From contig JAGCLD010000006.1 of NCBI GenBank assembly GCA_017647145.1, forward strand, positions 1 through 64,000: a DNA stretch of 64,000 nucleotides. Reading direction: 5' to 3'. Both the position numbers and the translations under genes were made by a program. The notes beneath the pieces are model-generated. The model was not told the DNA's origin, did not search any database, and saw only the letters and a program-made list of their open reading frames with translations. This stretch comes from Paludibacteraceae bacterium (lineage in GTDB: Bacteria; Bacteroidota; Bacteroidia; Bacteroidales; Paludibacteraceae). Position 1 is the first letter of the stretch. The number at the start of each line of letters is the position of its first letter. Below, piece by piece: positions 1-7,343 of this stretch.

Positions 1-44
1 ACCGTTTCAATATTTGCCTTTAATAATACTAATGCTACATTCAT
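1..44 (-). CDS. Start of a probable Rhs-toxin immunity gene (partial, runs off the window)
   Basis: Seen: an ATG on the minus strand at position 44 opens a frame to the window edge, beginning MNVALVLLKANIET. It starts 7 nt after the stop codon of the Rhs toxin tip. Known: polymorphic toxin genes are normally followed at once by a small immunity gene. Inference: this is that gene. With only 14 codons visible no family can be named, and it could be a chance frame. Confidence 0.45.
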   Translation of the reverse strand, partial: MNVALVLLKANIET

Positions 45-51
45 CGTGTTT

Positions 52-828
52 TTATTTAGTAAGTATATGCAAATCAACTACAGAGTTTGGATCATTATCT
101 ATAATTGTACGATAATGTTTCTGACTATTCTTGGTTTTATAATCATATTCTACATTATAATGAATATCATTAAAATCATATTGAATATCTGGGCGATTAT
201 TTCCAACTTTCATTCCATTAATATCAACTTGTACTTGATTTTTCCGTATATTAGAACCTCCACATTTATTGATGTCGGAAATATATTCATCTATTGCTTT
301 ATTATGTAGTAAACCTCCATGTTGTTTAGCAATTCCTCCATTAGGGATTGGACCTACCTTATTGGATTTATGTATGATCTTATCTACATCTAATACACCC
401 TCTACTTTATCCGCAGTTCTTACAGCCTTTATAGTTGTACTCGCACCTCCGGGGACCACAGGAAGAATTGTTGCAATTGCATCTAAAGCAATCCCAACCC
501 CATCTACTAATGCATCCGAAACATTACCTTCATGGATATTGGAAACAAAACTCTCCACACCCATAGCCACATTGACTGCATCCCATAAACTTTCTATCCA
601 CCTTCCATCCGGATCCACATACTTTATCGGATTGTTTGAACAATAAGCATAAGGAGAAATATGTGCATACTTCTCTGCAAAAGGATCAACAACAGTAAAC
701 CGACCAATTGCAGAATAATAATCTCGTGCGCCATATAGGTAATTGTCATAACCAAACGCCTCTACCCACTCTTTACCATTATACTTGCGAGCTTGCACCT
801 CCGACCCTTCTAAACCAGCCCATGGCAA
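52..828 (-). CDS. Orphan Rhs C-terminal tip: truncated RHS core plus putative nuclease toxin
   Basis: 258 residues. Residues about 14-76 are the end of an RHS-repeat-associated core (YLYGARDYYSAIGRF, then SPYAYCSNNPIKYVDPDGR), the point where the conserved shell of a polymorphic toxin gives way to its variable toxin. Residues 77-150 form a hydrophobic, Gly/Ala-rich linker. The last 90 residues end with RPD (212-214) and YNVEYD (E227), an arrangement like the acidic residues of PD-(D/E)xK nucleases; nuclease activity is inference. A full Rhs protein exceeds 1000 residues, but here an in-frame TAA lies 9 nt upstream of the ATG, so the shell and secretion region are gone. It may be a displaced tip kept for recombination into a full Rhs gene, or a decaying remnant. 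No promoter was seen. Confidence 0.8.
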   Translation of the reverse strand: MPWAGLEGSEVQARKYNGKEWVEAFGYDNYLYGARDYYSAIGRFTVVDPFAEKYAHISPYAYCSNNPIKYVDPDGRWIESLWDAVNVAMGVESFVSNIHEGNVSDALVDGVGIALDAIATILPVVPGGASTTIKAVRTADKVEGVLDVDKIIHKSNKVGPIPNGGIAKQHGGLLHNKAIDEYISDINKCGGSNIRKNQVQVDINGMKVGNNRPDIQYDFNDIHYNVEYDYKTKNSQKHYRTIIDNDPNSVVDLHILTK

Positions 829-939
829 ATTATCTCAAAGAACTTTCACCTTGCAATATACAACTTTTTTGTGAAATGCTTTGTAAATTTAAATAATTTA
901 ACCAAAAACAAACTAACTTTGTAAATTTTTTCCTACCAA

Positions 940-1016
940 ACACGTAGGATACACGTAGGATACACGTAGGATACACGTAGGATACACGTAGGATACACGT
1001 AGGATATACGTAGGAA
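940..1016 (-). repeat. 11-bp tandem array A (unit ACACGTAGGAT on +)
   Basis: Six perfect consecutive copies of ACACGTAGGAT (940-1005) and one degenerate copy (1006-1016). On the minus strand the unit reads ATCCTACGTGT. The left edge carries an inverted cap, TCCTAC-N7-GTAGGA (931-949). It lies between the Rhs tip and tatC. The left flank is shared with array B. Reading frames through it give a period of 11 residues (VSYVYPTCILR), a by-product of 11 bp repeated three times. Confidence 0.95.
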
Positions 1017-1074
1017 GCAGCAACCAAAAAGATAGTTGCAAAACAAAAAATCCCCAAGAAACACCACCCCTGCA

Positions 1075-1210
1075 GTTCACATAGTGAACGCCCTGTAGCA
1101 AGCAAAGCGAGCGTTCTGTAGTGAGTGAAACGAACGTCCTGTAGACTCCGCCGTCCTATAGCTCACATAGTGAGCGTCCTACAGCAAGCGAAGTGTAGCG
1201 TCCTAACACT
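1075..1210. repeat. Imperfect 23-bp repeats with palindromes
   Basis: About five imperfect units of 17-24 bp, most starting CTGTAG, CTATAG or CTACAG and ending near GCGTC or ACGTC. Perfect palindromes GTTCAC-ATA-GTGAAC (1075-1089) and GCTCAC-ATA-GTGAGC lie inside. The block sits downstream of tatC and beside array A. No coding sense is seen. The rest of 829-1303 holds no gene. Confidence 0.7.
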
Positions 1211-1303
1211 CACACAAGGTAGGTCTGAAACAATAACAGACAAAACAATCTGAATCTCCATGCTCTGCACAAAGAAATCAAATACACCCAAAAAGAAATC
1301 TGC

Positions 1304-2071
1304 TTAGCGAATAATAGCTATACTGAGCTCGTAAAGAAGATAGACAGGAGCAGTGACCAACAAAAGCGTAAAAGGATCACCGGTAGGCGTAATCACTGCT
1401 GCAAGGATAAGAATCAACACAAACACATGACGACGATACTGACGCAAATGTTCCCTGCGGAGAATACCCATACGCGAAAGAAACCACGTGAGCACAGGCA
1501 CTTCAAAAAGAAGCCCTAACAAAACGGACAACACCAGAAAAAGGGACACATAGGACGAAAGACTTATCTGATTCACTACAAAAGAGCTCACCTGATAGGT
1601 ACCCAAAAAGCGGAAAGAGAACGGGAATATCAAGGCATAATTCAACCCCACTCCCAAAGCAAACAAACCAAATGAAAGCAACACTAAAGCAACACCATAA
1701 CGACGCTCACGGGCATAAAGAGCAGGAGATACAAAACCATAAATCCAATACACTATAAAGGGCAAGGCGATGGTCAACCCTGCAAACATAGACACCTGAA
1801 GGTGAGTCATAAATTGCGCCGTCAACTCAGTGTTTATAAACGCTACATGCACACTCTCCCGACACAACACACCCCAACCTGTAATCTGCGCCACATGACA
1901 CAAACCACGATAAAGGAAAAAGTCCGGTTGTGATGGTGCAAAGAGTAACTCAAAAAGTGGTTCCTTGAAGCAGAACGCTCCCACAGTCGCTACACCCCAT
2001 AGACATAACGACTTAACCAACACAACACGCAACTCATCCAAATGTGCCCAAAAGGAAAGATCCTTAGCCAT
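1304..2071 (-). CDS. tatC: Twin-arginine translocase subunit TatC
   Basis: About 255 residues, normal for TatC. It is the multi-spanning receptor of the Tat pathway, which exports folded, often cofactor-bearing, proteins. The N-terminus has the family motif FWAHLDELR, followed by six hydrophobic segments; FAGLTIALPFIVYWIYGFVSPAL matches the conserved central TatC region but is split here only as a description. I start it at the ATG giving MAKDLSFW, one base after the tatA stop, rather than at a longer upstream frame that runs inside tatA. It is last in the operon DUF1893 - polyferredoxin - Fe-S reductase - tatA - tatC. No clear terminator follows. Confidence 0.95.
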   Translation of the reverse strand: MAKDLSFWAHLDELRVVLVKSLCLWGVATVGAFCFKEPLFELLFAPSQPDFFLYRGLCHVAQITGWGVLCRESVHVAFINTELTAQFMTHLQVSMFAGLTIALPFIVYWIYGFVSPALYARERRYGVALVLLSFGLFALGVGLNYALIFPFSFRFLGTYQVSSFVVNQISLSSYVSLFLVLSVLLGLLFEVPVLTWFLSRMGILRREHLRQYRRHVFVLILILAAVITPTGDPFTLLLVTAPVYLLYELSIAIIR

Positions 2072-2072
2072 C

Positions 2073-2249
2073 TTACTTTTGTTGCTCGTCTTTCTTCTCT
2101 CCTTCTGAAGATTCGTCCTTACCATTCATACCATCCTTGAAGGAACGAACTCCCTTACCTAAACCACGCATAAGTTCAGGAATCTTCTTACCTCCAAAAA
2201 TCAACAAAATAACAAGAACGATCAGTATAATTTCCCAAGTGCCTAACAT
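2073..2249 (-). CDS. tatA: Twin-arginine translocase subunit TatA/E
   Basis: 58 residues. It begins MLGTWEIILIVLVILLIF, one short membrane helix with a polar residue near its start, then the hinge FGGKKIPELMRGLGKGVRSFKDG, here given only as FGGKKIPEL plus an amphipathic helix, and a charged tail rich in Asp, Glu and Lys. This is the standard TatA layout, in which oligomers make the transient pore. Its stop is one base before the tatC ATG, so the two are coupled. No tatB is present; a TatA-TatC minimal system is common outside proteobacteria. Confidence 0.95.
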   Translation of the reverse strand: MLGTWEIILIVLVILLIFGGKKIPELMRGLGKGVRSFKDGMNGKDESSEGEKKDEQQK

Positions 2250-2274
2250 AATGAATCTGTATTGTATAATATAT

Positions 2275-3663
2275 TTATGATTGTTTTAAATCTTCCACTA
2301 AAGCATTGATGCGCTGCATTTCTTCCGGAATCTGGATACGCTGCGGACAATGGGGCAAACAATGATTACACCCAATGCAATGGTCTGCCTGGCGCATACG
2401 CTCCACCTTCTTATCATATCCGATAAGCCATCTTCTACGCGCTTTTTTATATGCCGTATCTGCATGGTCACCTTCGGGCAACACGCCTTCTGCTACGCTG
2501 TTATTGTAATAGCCAAACACGGCCGGAATATTGATGCCATACGGACAAGGCATACAATAGTTGCACGCCGTACAGGGTATAGCTTTCAAGTCGCAAATAG
2601 CATCGGCCAACTGCATAAGCATCGCGTCTTCTTCGTGTGAAATAGGACGTAAAGGCGAGAATGTACGACAATTCTCCTGCAAATGCTCCATATAGGTCAT
2701 CCCGCTCAATACAGTCAGTATCTTCTCAGGTGTACCGGCATATCGCAGTGCCCACTCTGCCGGAGTGGCATGAATATCAGCTCGCTTCATCTCACGTAGT
2801 ATATGCGCAGGCTGTTTGGCTAATCTACCTCCCAATAAAGGCTCCATAATCACCACCGGAATACCGCGCTTCTCTAATTCTGCATAGAGATAGGAAGCAT
2901 TGGTGTTACTGGATCTTTGCACCTTGGCATGATTCCAGTCCAAGTAATTGAGTTGTATCTGAACAAAATCCCAATGATATTTGCCCTCATCATGCCAACG
3001 AAGCAACATGTCAAAGATACTGATATCGCCATGATAGGAAAAACCAAGATTACGTATGCGACCTGACTGCTTTTGTTCTACCAACCAGTCTAAGATTCCA
3101 TTGTCTATATAGCGCGCATTGAAAGTCTGAAGAGGGTCTTTCCCTGCTGACTTACCCCCAATGCTATGCAGCAAAAGATAATCCACATAGTCTGTTTGCA
3201 GATATTGAAGGGAGCGTTCAAACATGGCTATTGACTCTTCACGTGCCCATGCAGTGGGTGAGAAATTACTCATCTTTGTCGCTACGAAATAACTACTTCG
3301 TGGATGACGTGCCAACGCAATACCGGTGGCTTGCTCTGACAATCCCTGACAATATACAGGCGAAGTGTCAAAATAATTCACTCCATGAGCAAGAGCATAG
3401 TCCACTAATTCGTTAATCCGCTCTTGATCTAACTCAAAAGGTGCTCCTTCCACAACTTCTTTCTCCGGTAAACGCATCATACCATAGCCTAACAAAGACA
3501 CTTTATCTCCGCTATTGGGATTAACACGCAAGGTCATATCTTTAGGATCGCTCTCTTCCTGAATAACAGGGAGAGAGTCATTCTTAGTTTTACAAGCAGT
3601 GAGCAATAAGGATGAGCCGGCCACTGCAGCGGTTGTATGTTTGATAAATTCTCTTCTATTCAT
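2275..3663 (-). CDS. Tat-exported lipoprotein: aldo/keto reductase with C-terminal ferredoxin domain
   Basis: 462 residues. The N-terminus has a twin-arginine motif (RREFIK, residues 3-8) and a lipobox LTAC with Cys24, so it should cross by Tat and be lipid-anchored. An aldo/keto reductase barrel follows with the catalytic tetrad visible as D99, Y104, K130 and H166. The C-terminus carries two 4Fe-4S-type motifs, CTACNYCMPCP and CIGCNHCLPHCP. Oxidoreductase role is from family; the substrate is unknown. It starts 2 nt after the polyferredoxin stop and is followed 25 nt later by tatA, which fits co-expression of the substrate with its exporter. A reductase with bound clusters is a typical Tat client. 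Confidence 0.9.
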   Translation of the reverse strand: MNRREFIKHTTAAVAGSSLLLTACKTKNDSLPVIQEESDPKDMTLRVNPNSGDKVSLLGYGMMRLPEKEVVEGAPFELDQERINELVDYALAHGVNYFDTSPVYCQGLSEQATGIALARHPRSSYFVATKMSNFSPTAWAREESIAMFERSLQYLQTDYVDYLLLHSIGGKSAGKDPLQTFNARYIDNGILDWLVEQKQSGRIRNLGFSYHGDISIFDMLLRWHDEGKYHWDFVQIQLNYLDWNHAKVQRSSNTNASYLYAELEKRGIPVVIMEPLLGGRLAKQPAHILREMKRADIHATPAEWALRYAGTPEKILTVLSGMTYMEHLQENCRTFSPLRPISHEEDAMLMQLADAICDLKAIPCTACNYCMPCPYGINIPAVFGYYNNSVAEGVLPEGDHADTAYKKARRRWLIGYDKKVERMRQADHCIGCNHCLPHCPQRIQIPEEMQRINALVEDLKQS

Positions 3664-3665
3664 AA

Positions 3666-5174
3666 TCAGTCTTTGTGATGCGTGGTATATCCTTCTACAT
3701 AAATAGCACTAAATGGTCGCGCAGGACATAGGTATTCACACTGTCCACAACCTATACAGCGCTCTTCATCTACTGCCGGCACTTGCACGGTGCGACCATC
3801 GGGCGTGGTATAATCTACCATCACGATGGCTTCTGCCTGGCAATGACGTGCACAAGCGCCACATGAATCGCCATTTGCCACAGGAATACAGTTTTCAGCC
3901 ACCCACACAGCCCTTCCCACACGAATGGCGGTCTTATCTTCCGGAGTAATAGGACGTATAGCTGATGTAGGACACACCTGTGAACAACGATTACATTCCG
4001 GTCGGCAAAAGCCTCTTTCAAATGACATCTCGGGTTGCATCAGACGAAGCGGGTCAGACGAAGGTCGCAACACATTGTTTGGACACGCACTCACACAGAG
4101 TTGACACGCCGTACAATGTTGCTGCACATTGCGCACTGACAGCCCACCCGGAGGCATGATAGGCGTAGAACGACGGGGTGCTTTCTTGTTTTCTATCTCA
4201 GCCAGTCCACCATCCACCTTAATTTTAGCTTGTGCCATAGCAGCACTTCCCACAGCAAGTAAAGCACCGGTAATCATAGCACGGCGTTCCGGAGAAACGG
4301 GTTCATCGGTTACGCTCAATTCGGTTTTTTTAGAGGTACAAGTAATCGGCTTATAGTGCAAAGCATCTCTCTTACATTTGGTCAAACAATCACCACATGC
4401 CACACAACGTGCATAATCAATCTTTCCATTCTTCGCATCGATAGCGGCTGCCTTACAGTTCTTCTCACACAAGCCACATTTATTACACTTATCTTCATCC
4501 ACCTGCACACGCAACAATGAGAAGCGAGCAAAGAAAGAGAGCATTGTACCCACAGGACACACTGTGTTGCAATAACTCCTGCCATTACGCCAAGCCAACA
4601 CTGCCAATACCATCAAGGTGAGTAAAGCAACAACAAGCGTAGTCACACTACGCAACCAGAGTTCTGCTTCGGGTATAAGATACCACTCAAAATGTGTATC
4701 TACAAGCGCCAAAGCATTATTAAGCAAATCGTAGAGCGGTCGGAAAAGTGAATTCACAATACGGCCGTAGGCTGAATAAGGCGCCAAGAGAGTGGTCACT
4801 GGAGCAAAGCCAACTACAAGACACACTACGAACAGCACCAGCACGCCATAGCGCAACCAAGTTTTTTCTGTTGAATACGCATAACGATTCTTTTTACTTT
4901 TCTTGCCAAACCAAGCGAAAATGTCTTGCATAACGCCAAGCGGACAAATAACACTGCAATAGAGTCGGCCAAAGATGAGCGTCAGCACAATAAGAGCCGC
5001 CAAGACCAGAAAGTCTAATGCCATAAGAGCCGGCAAAAATTGCACCTTTGCCACCCACGCAAACCACAAATTAAATTGCCACCCTACCCTAAGAAAAAGG
5101 AGAGTCACTGCAACAAAGGAACATATTGCCAGCACAACACGGATTGTACGTAAAAGATGTGAGGGTTGTTTCAT
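3666..5174 (-). CDS. Membrane polyferredoxin (NapH/YccM-like) with internal Tat-like segment
   Basis: 502 residues. The N-terminal half has about four membrane helices and two CxxxCP motifs (YCSVICPLG and YCNTVCPVG), as in NapH/YccM-type quinol-linked iron-sulfur proteins, then ferredoxin motifs CNKCGLCEKNC and CVACGDCLTKC. Near residue 295 a segment ERRAMITGALLAVGSAAMAQA looks like a second export signal, and the remaining ~190 residues hold at least three further Cys-rich cluster motifs. Likely role: electron transfer from the membrane pool to an exported partner, probably the adjacent reductase (inference). I start at the ATG at 5174, which overlaps the upstream stop as ATGA, not 12 codons earlier. 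Confidence 0.85.
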   Translation of the reverse strand: MKQPSHLLRTIRVVLAICSFVAVTLLFLRVGWQFNLWFAWVAKVQFLPALMALDFLVLAALIVLTLIFGRLYCSVICPLGVMQDIFAWFGKKSKKNRYAYSTEKTWLRYGVLVLFVVCLVVGFAPVTTLLAPYSAYGRIVNSLFRPLYDLLNNALALVDTHFEWYLIPEAELWLRSVTTLVVALLTLMVLAVLAWRNGRSYCNTVCPVGTMLSFFARFSLLRVQVDEDKCNKCGLCEKNCKAAAIDAKNGKIDYARCVACGDCLTKCKRDALHYKPITCTSKKTELSVTDEPVSPERRAMITGALLAVGSAAMAQAKIKVDGGLAEIENKKAPRRSTPIMPPGGLSVRNVQQHCTACQLCVSACPNNVLRPSSDPLRLMQPEMSFERGFCRPECNRCSQVCPTSAIRPITPEDKTAIRVGRAVWVAENCIPVANGDSCGACARHCQAEAIVMVDYTTPDGRTVQVPAVDEERCIGCGQCEYLCPARPFSAIYVEGYTTHHKD

Positions 5175-5662
5175 AATATGGGTTGTATATTTTTTAGTAT
5201 TTCTACACAATCTTCAATAGTTTCTATTCCTTCCAACTGAGAGTCAATAGGACACATGCCCGACTTAGCACGATTGAGTATCTGTGGGACTTCTTCCGCA
5301 GCAAAAACCTTAATGCCTTCGCGCTCTAATAATTCACGGGCAGGAGTACAAATAACATTAGTATGTACCTCCACCACACCACCCGTTGCCATTAAGGCGG
5401 CTGCAGCCTTACCAATTACTTTATCAGCAACTATCGCACCTTGAAGTCGCTCCGGCTGTGAACTAATCAAAGCAAGCAAGTCTTGCACCCCTCGGTTATC
5501 ATGCGTAGTGAGGGTACTGTCATTATAGACCAGCAGACTCAAAGCTTGTTCATTAAGCATTTCAAGCATCTGTTCCCCGACAGAGAGTTGATCCGTCTTC
5601 TTAGTAGTACATGCCACTAATGATGACAACACCAGCACTACCAGCATAAGTTGTTTTCTCAT
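5171..5662 (-). CDS. DUF1893 lipoprotein
   Basis: 163 residues. A lipoprotein signal ends SSLVAC with Cys18. The mature part resembles the DUF1893/TM1506 family (GAIVADKVIGKAAAALM, then CTPARELLEREGI and MCPIDSQL), which has a cytidine-deaminase-like fold and no established function. It is first in the Fe-S/Tat operon and overlaps the polyferredoxin start by 4 nt. The three cysteines retained in the mature part (in VICTP, GMCPI and EDCVE) could bind metal, but this is inference. No clear promoter was found upstream; the tRNA terminator at 5793-5829 isolates it from the tRNA genes. Confidence 0.75.
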   Translation of the reverse strand: MRKQLMLVVLVLSSLVACTTKKTDQLSVGEQMLEMLNEQALSLLVYNDSTLTTHDNRGVQDLLALISSQPERLQGAIVADKVIGKAAAALMATGGVVEVHTNVICTPARELLEREGIKVFAAEEVPQILNRAKSGMCPIDSQLEGIETIEDCVEILKNIQPIL

Positions 5663-5792
5663 TGCACTTTTTCTTTCTAATTTGAAACTTATCCTGCAAA
5701 GAGAATATATTTTTTTGAATTACGCAAATAAATACCCCCACCACACGAATTATTTCTACTTAACAAAACTAAAATAGCAAGCTACCAGCAAC

Positions 5793-5829
5793 AAAAAAAA
5801 GAGACACCTTCCTAAGAAGATGTCTCTTT
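5793..5829 (-). terminator. Terminator of the tRNA Gly-Leu-Leu cluster
   Basis: On the minus strand a stem AAAGAGACATCTT pairs with AAGGTGTCTCTTT (one G-U), followed by eight T. It starts 1 nt after tRNA-Leu(GAG). Confidence 0.85.
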
Positions 5830-5830
5830 G

Positions 5831-5914
5831 TGCGTAGGATGAGACTCGAACTCACACGGCCTTGCGACCACTACCCCCTCAAAGTAGCGTGTATACCAAT
5901 TTCACCACCTACGC
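5831..5914 (-). tRNA. tRNA-Leu (GAG)
   Basis: 84 nt with a long variable arm as in type II tRNAs. Acceptor GCGTAGG pairs with CCTACGC, discriminator A. Anticodon stem CTACT/GGTAG closes loop TTGAGGG, anticodon GAG. The T-loop GTTCGAGTC is normal. The 3' CCA is not encoded. Confidence 0.95.
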
Positions 5915-5924
5915 GTACTGTCTG

Positions 5925-6008
5925 TGCCCAAAACAGGACTCGAACCTGCACAACCTTGCGGTTACTAGTCCCTGAAACTAGCGCGTCTACCAATTCCGCC
6001 ATTTGGGC
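5925..6008 (-). tRNA. tRNA-Leu (CAG)
   Basis: 84 nt, type II. Acceptor GCCCAAA/TTTGGGC, discriminator A; anticodon stem CTAGT/ACTAG with loop TTCAGGG, anticodon CAG; T-loop GTTCGAGTC. CCA is not encoded. Second gene of a three-tRNA unit. Confidence 0.95.
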
Positions 6009-6057
6009 GCGTCTGTATTTTTGTCAAAAAAAGCGAAACCGCCTGTTTCGCCATTCG

Positions 6058-6130
6058 AGCGGAAAACGGGACTCGAACCCGCGACCCCAACCTTGGCAAG
6101 GTTGTGCTCTACCAACTGAGCTATTTCCGC
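6058..6130 (-). tRNA. tRNA-Gly (GCC), copy 1
   Basis: 73 nt, acceptor GCGGAAA/TTTCCGC, discriminator U, anticodon stem CAACC/GGTTG with loop TTGCCAA, anticodon GCC. CCA is not encoded. Identical in sequence to the copy at 50677-50749. Confidence 0.96.
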
Positions 6131-6141
6131 AAATGCGAGTG

Positions 6142-6173
6142 CAAAGGTAGTAATAAAATAGATTTCCTGCAAA
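6142..6173 (-). promoter_or_regulatory. Promoter of the tRNA Gly-Leu-Leu cluster
   Basis: Minus strand reads TTTG-N20-TACCTTTG, matching the Bacteroidetes -33/-7 form. The -7 box ends 11 nt before the mature tRNA-Gly. Confidence 0.8.
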
Positions 6174-6237
6174 TATTTTTTTCAAAAACTTTTATTTCTC
6201 GTTTTTTTAGGGATTTTTATTGGTTCAAAGGTGTGAT

Positions 6238-7077
6238 TTATTCTTTGACAAGCCTCATCATTGCCCAATTGTTTTTTTCTTTGTATTCTAAGGTTTTGAG
6301 TCCATGCTTCAACGCCTCTGCTTCTAATATGGGTATGTCTTCTGTATAAAATCCGCTTAGATAGAGTTCTCCCTGTTCATTAAGACATGATGCATAGGTT
6401 TTCATATCGGAAAGCAGGATATTTCTATTGATATTGGCCAGTATAACATCGAAATGCATTCCCTTCAACAATCTGGCGTCACCTAATCGTATATCCAGAT
6501 TGTCAATCTTATTGATTTGTGCATTTTCATTAGCATTTTCCACACACCATGTGTCAATATCTATGGCGGTGATGGGAGTTGCTCCTCTCATGGCTGCTAA
6601 TATAGCGAGTACTGCTGTTCCACATCCCATATCCAAGAGTGCTTTACCTTGGAGTTCTGCTTTTAGAAGGGCTGCTATGATAAGACTTGTTGTGGCATGA
6701 TGTCCTGTTCCAAATGCCATTTTTGGATTTATCTGTATGTCGTACTGCACTTGAGGTACATCTTTATGGAATGAACTATGTATCACACATTCGTCTCCGA
6801 TGACGATGGGTGAGAAAAAGTTTTTCTCCCATTCTTCATTCCAATTTTGATCGGGAATAGCATTGACATCCAAAAGTTCTACGCCTTGATAGGGGAAACT
6901 TGTGATTTTCTCTACGAGTTCTTCTTCACTGAAATCTTCAGAAGGGATGTATGCTTCTATACCTTCTTCCCAATTTTCAAAACTATCAAATCCATTCTCT
7001 GCTAAAAAGGCTACAAACAAATCAGCTGCAAAGGATTCTTCAAAACGGAACTTAAATTTAACGGCGGTGTATTCCAT
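6238..7077 (-). CDS. prmA: Ribosomal protein L11 methyltransferase
   Basis: 279 residues, close to the family length. It methylates L11 in the cytosol. The N-terminal substrate-recognition domain (1-95) is followed by a SAM-dependent methyltransferase fold with GTGHHATT, DMGCGTAVLAI (motif I) and DVILANINRNI (the catalytic-site region of PrmA). I start at MEYTAVKFKF, 24 nt after a perfect promoter; the longer frame starting MELHN would begin upstream of the transcript. It stands alone between the tRNA cluster and the giant secreted protein. Confidence 0.95.
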   Translation of the reverse strand: MEYTAVKFKFRFEESFAADLFVAFLAENGFDSFENWEEGIEAYIPSEDFSEEELVEKITSFPYQGVELLDVNAIPDQNWNEEWEKNFFSPIVIGDECVIHSSFHKDVPQVQYDIQINPKMAFGTGHHATTSLIIAALLKAELQGKALLDMGCGTAVLAILAAMRGATPITAIDIDTWCVENANENAQINKIDNLDIRLGDARLLKGMHFDVILANINRNILLSDMKTYASCLNEQGELYLSGFYTEDIPILEAEALKHGLKTLEYKEKNNWAMMRLVKE

Positions 7078-7100
7078 ACTTACTATATTATTTGTACGGG

Positions 7101-7132
7101 CAAAGATAATGTATGCGTTATGTAACTCCAAA
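7101..7132 (-). promoter_or_regulatory. prmA promoter
   Basis: Minus strand TTTG-N20-TATCTTTG. It covers the upstream alternative ATG, which supports the shorter prmA start. Confidence 0.8.
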
Positions 7133-7184
7133 TATTTTTGAATGATTTTGTCGGGAAAATAGTATGTTTTTTTATGATCGTTCT

Positions 7185-7272
7185 TATCTGTTTTGTATCT
7201 TCATCCTATCTAGTTCCTATCTGTTTTGTATCTAGTGGTCCCGTGATGGTCCCGAAGTGGTATCGGGGATAC
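7185..7272 (+). repeat. 11-bp modular array D
   Basis: Eight consecutive 11-mers in strict register: TATCTGTTTTG, TATCTTCATCC, TATCTAGTTCC, TATCTGTTTTG, TATCTAGTGGT, CCCGTGATGGT, CCCGAAGTGGT, ATCGGGGATAC (listed separately, in order). It lies between the prmA promoter and the terminator of the giant gene. Confidence 0.9.
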
Positions 7273-7286
7273 TAAGGATGGGGTAA

Positions 7287-7321
7287 CAAAAAAGCGTGCC
7301 CCCGCAATGGAGGACACGCTT
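7287..7321 (-). terminator. Terminator of the giant T9SS cargo gene
   Basis: Minus strand GCGTGTCC pairs with GGGCACGC, extended by AA/TT and followed by six T. It lies 22 nt past the stop codon. Confidence 0.85.
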
Positions 7322-7343
7322 GATATTGGATAGAATCAGTGTG

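Noticed and set aside
940..1016. CRISPR-like array
   Set aside because: Direct 11-bp repeats with no spacers, and no cas genes in the window.
830..1105. Reading frames with SYVYPTCILRV repeats over array A (and at 61178-61387)
   Set aside because: The 11-residue period is what any frame through an 11-bp repeat gives (33 bp = 11 codons). No start signal or coding bias.
5830..6150. Plus-strand frame of 106 residues (RTRTCTTLRLL)
   Set aside because: It is the antisense of three tRNA genes.
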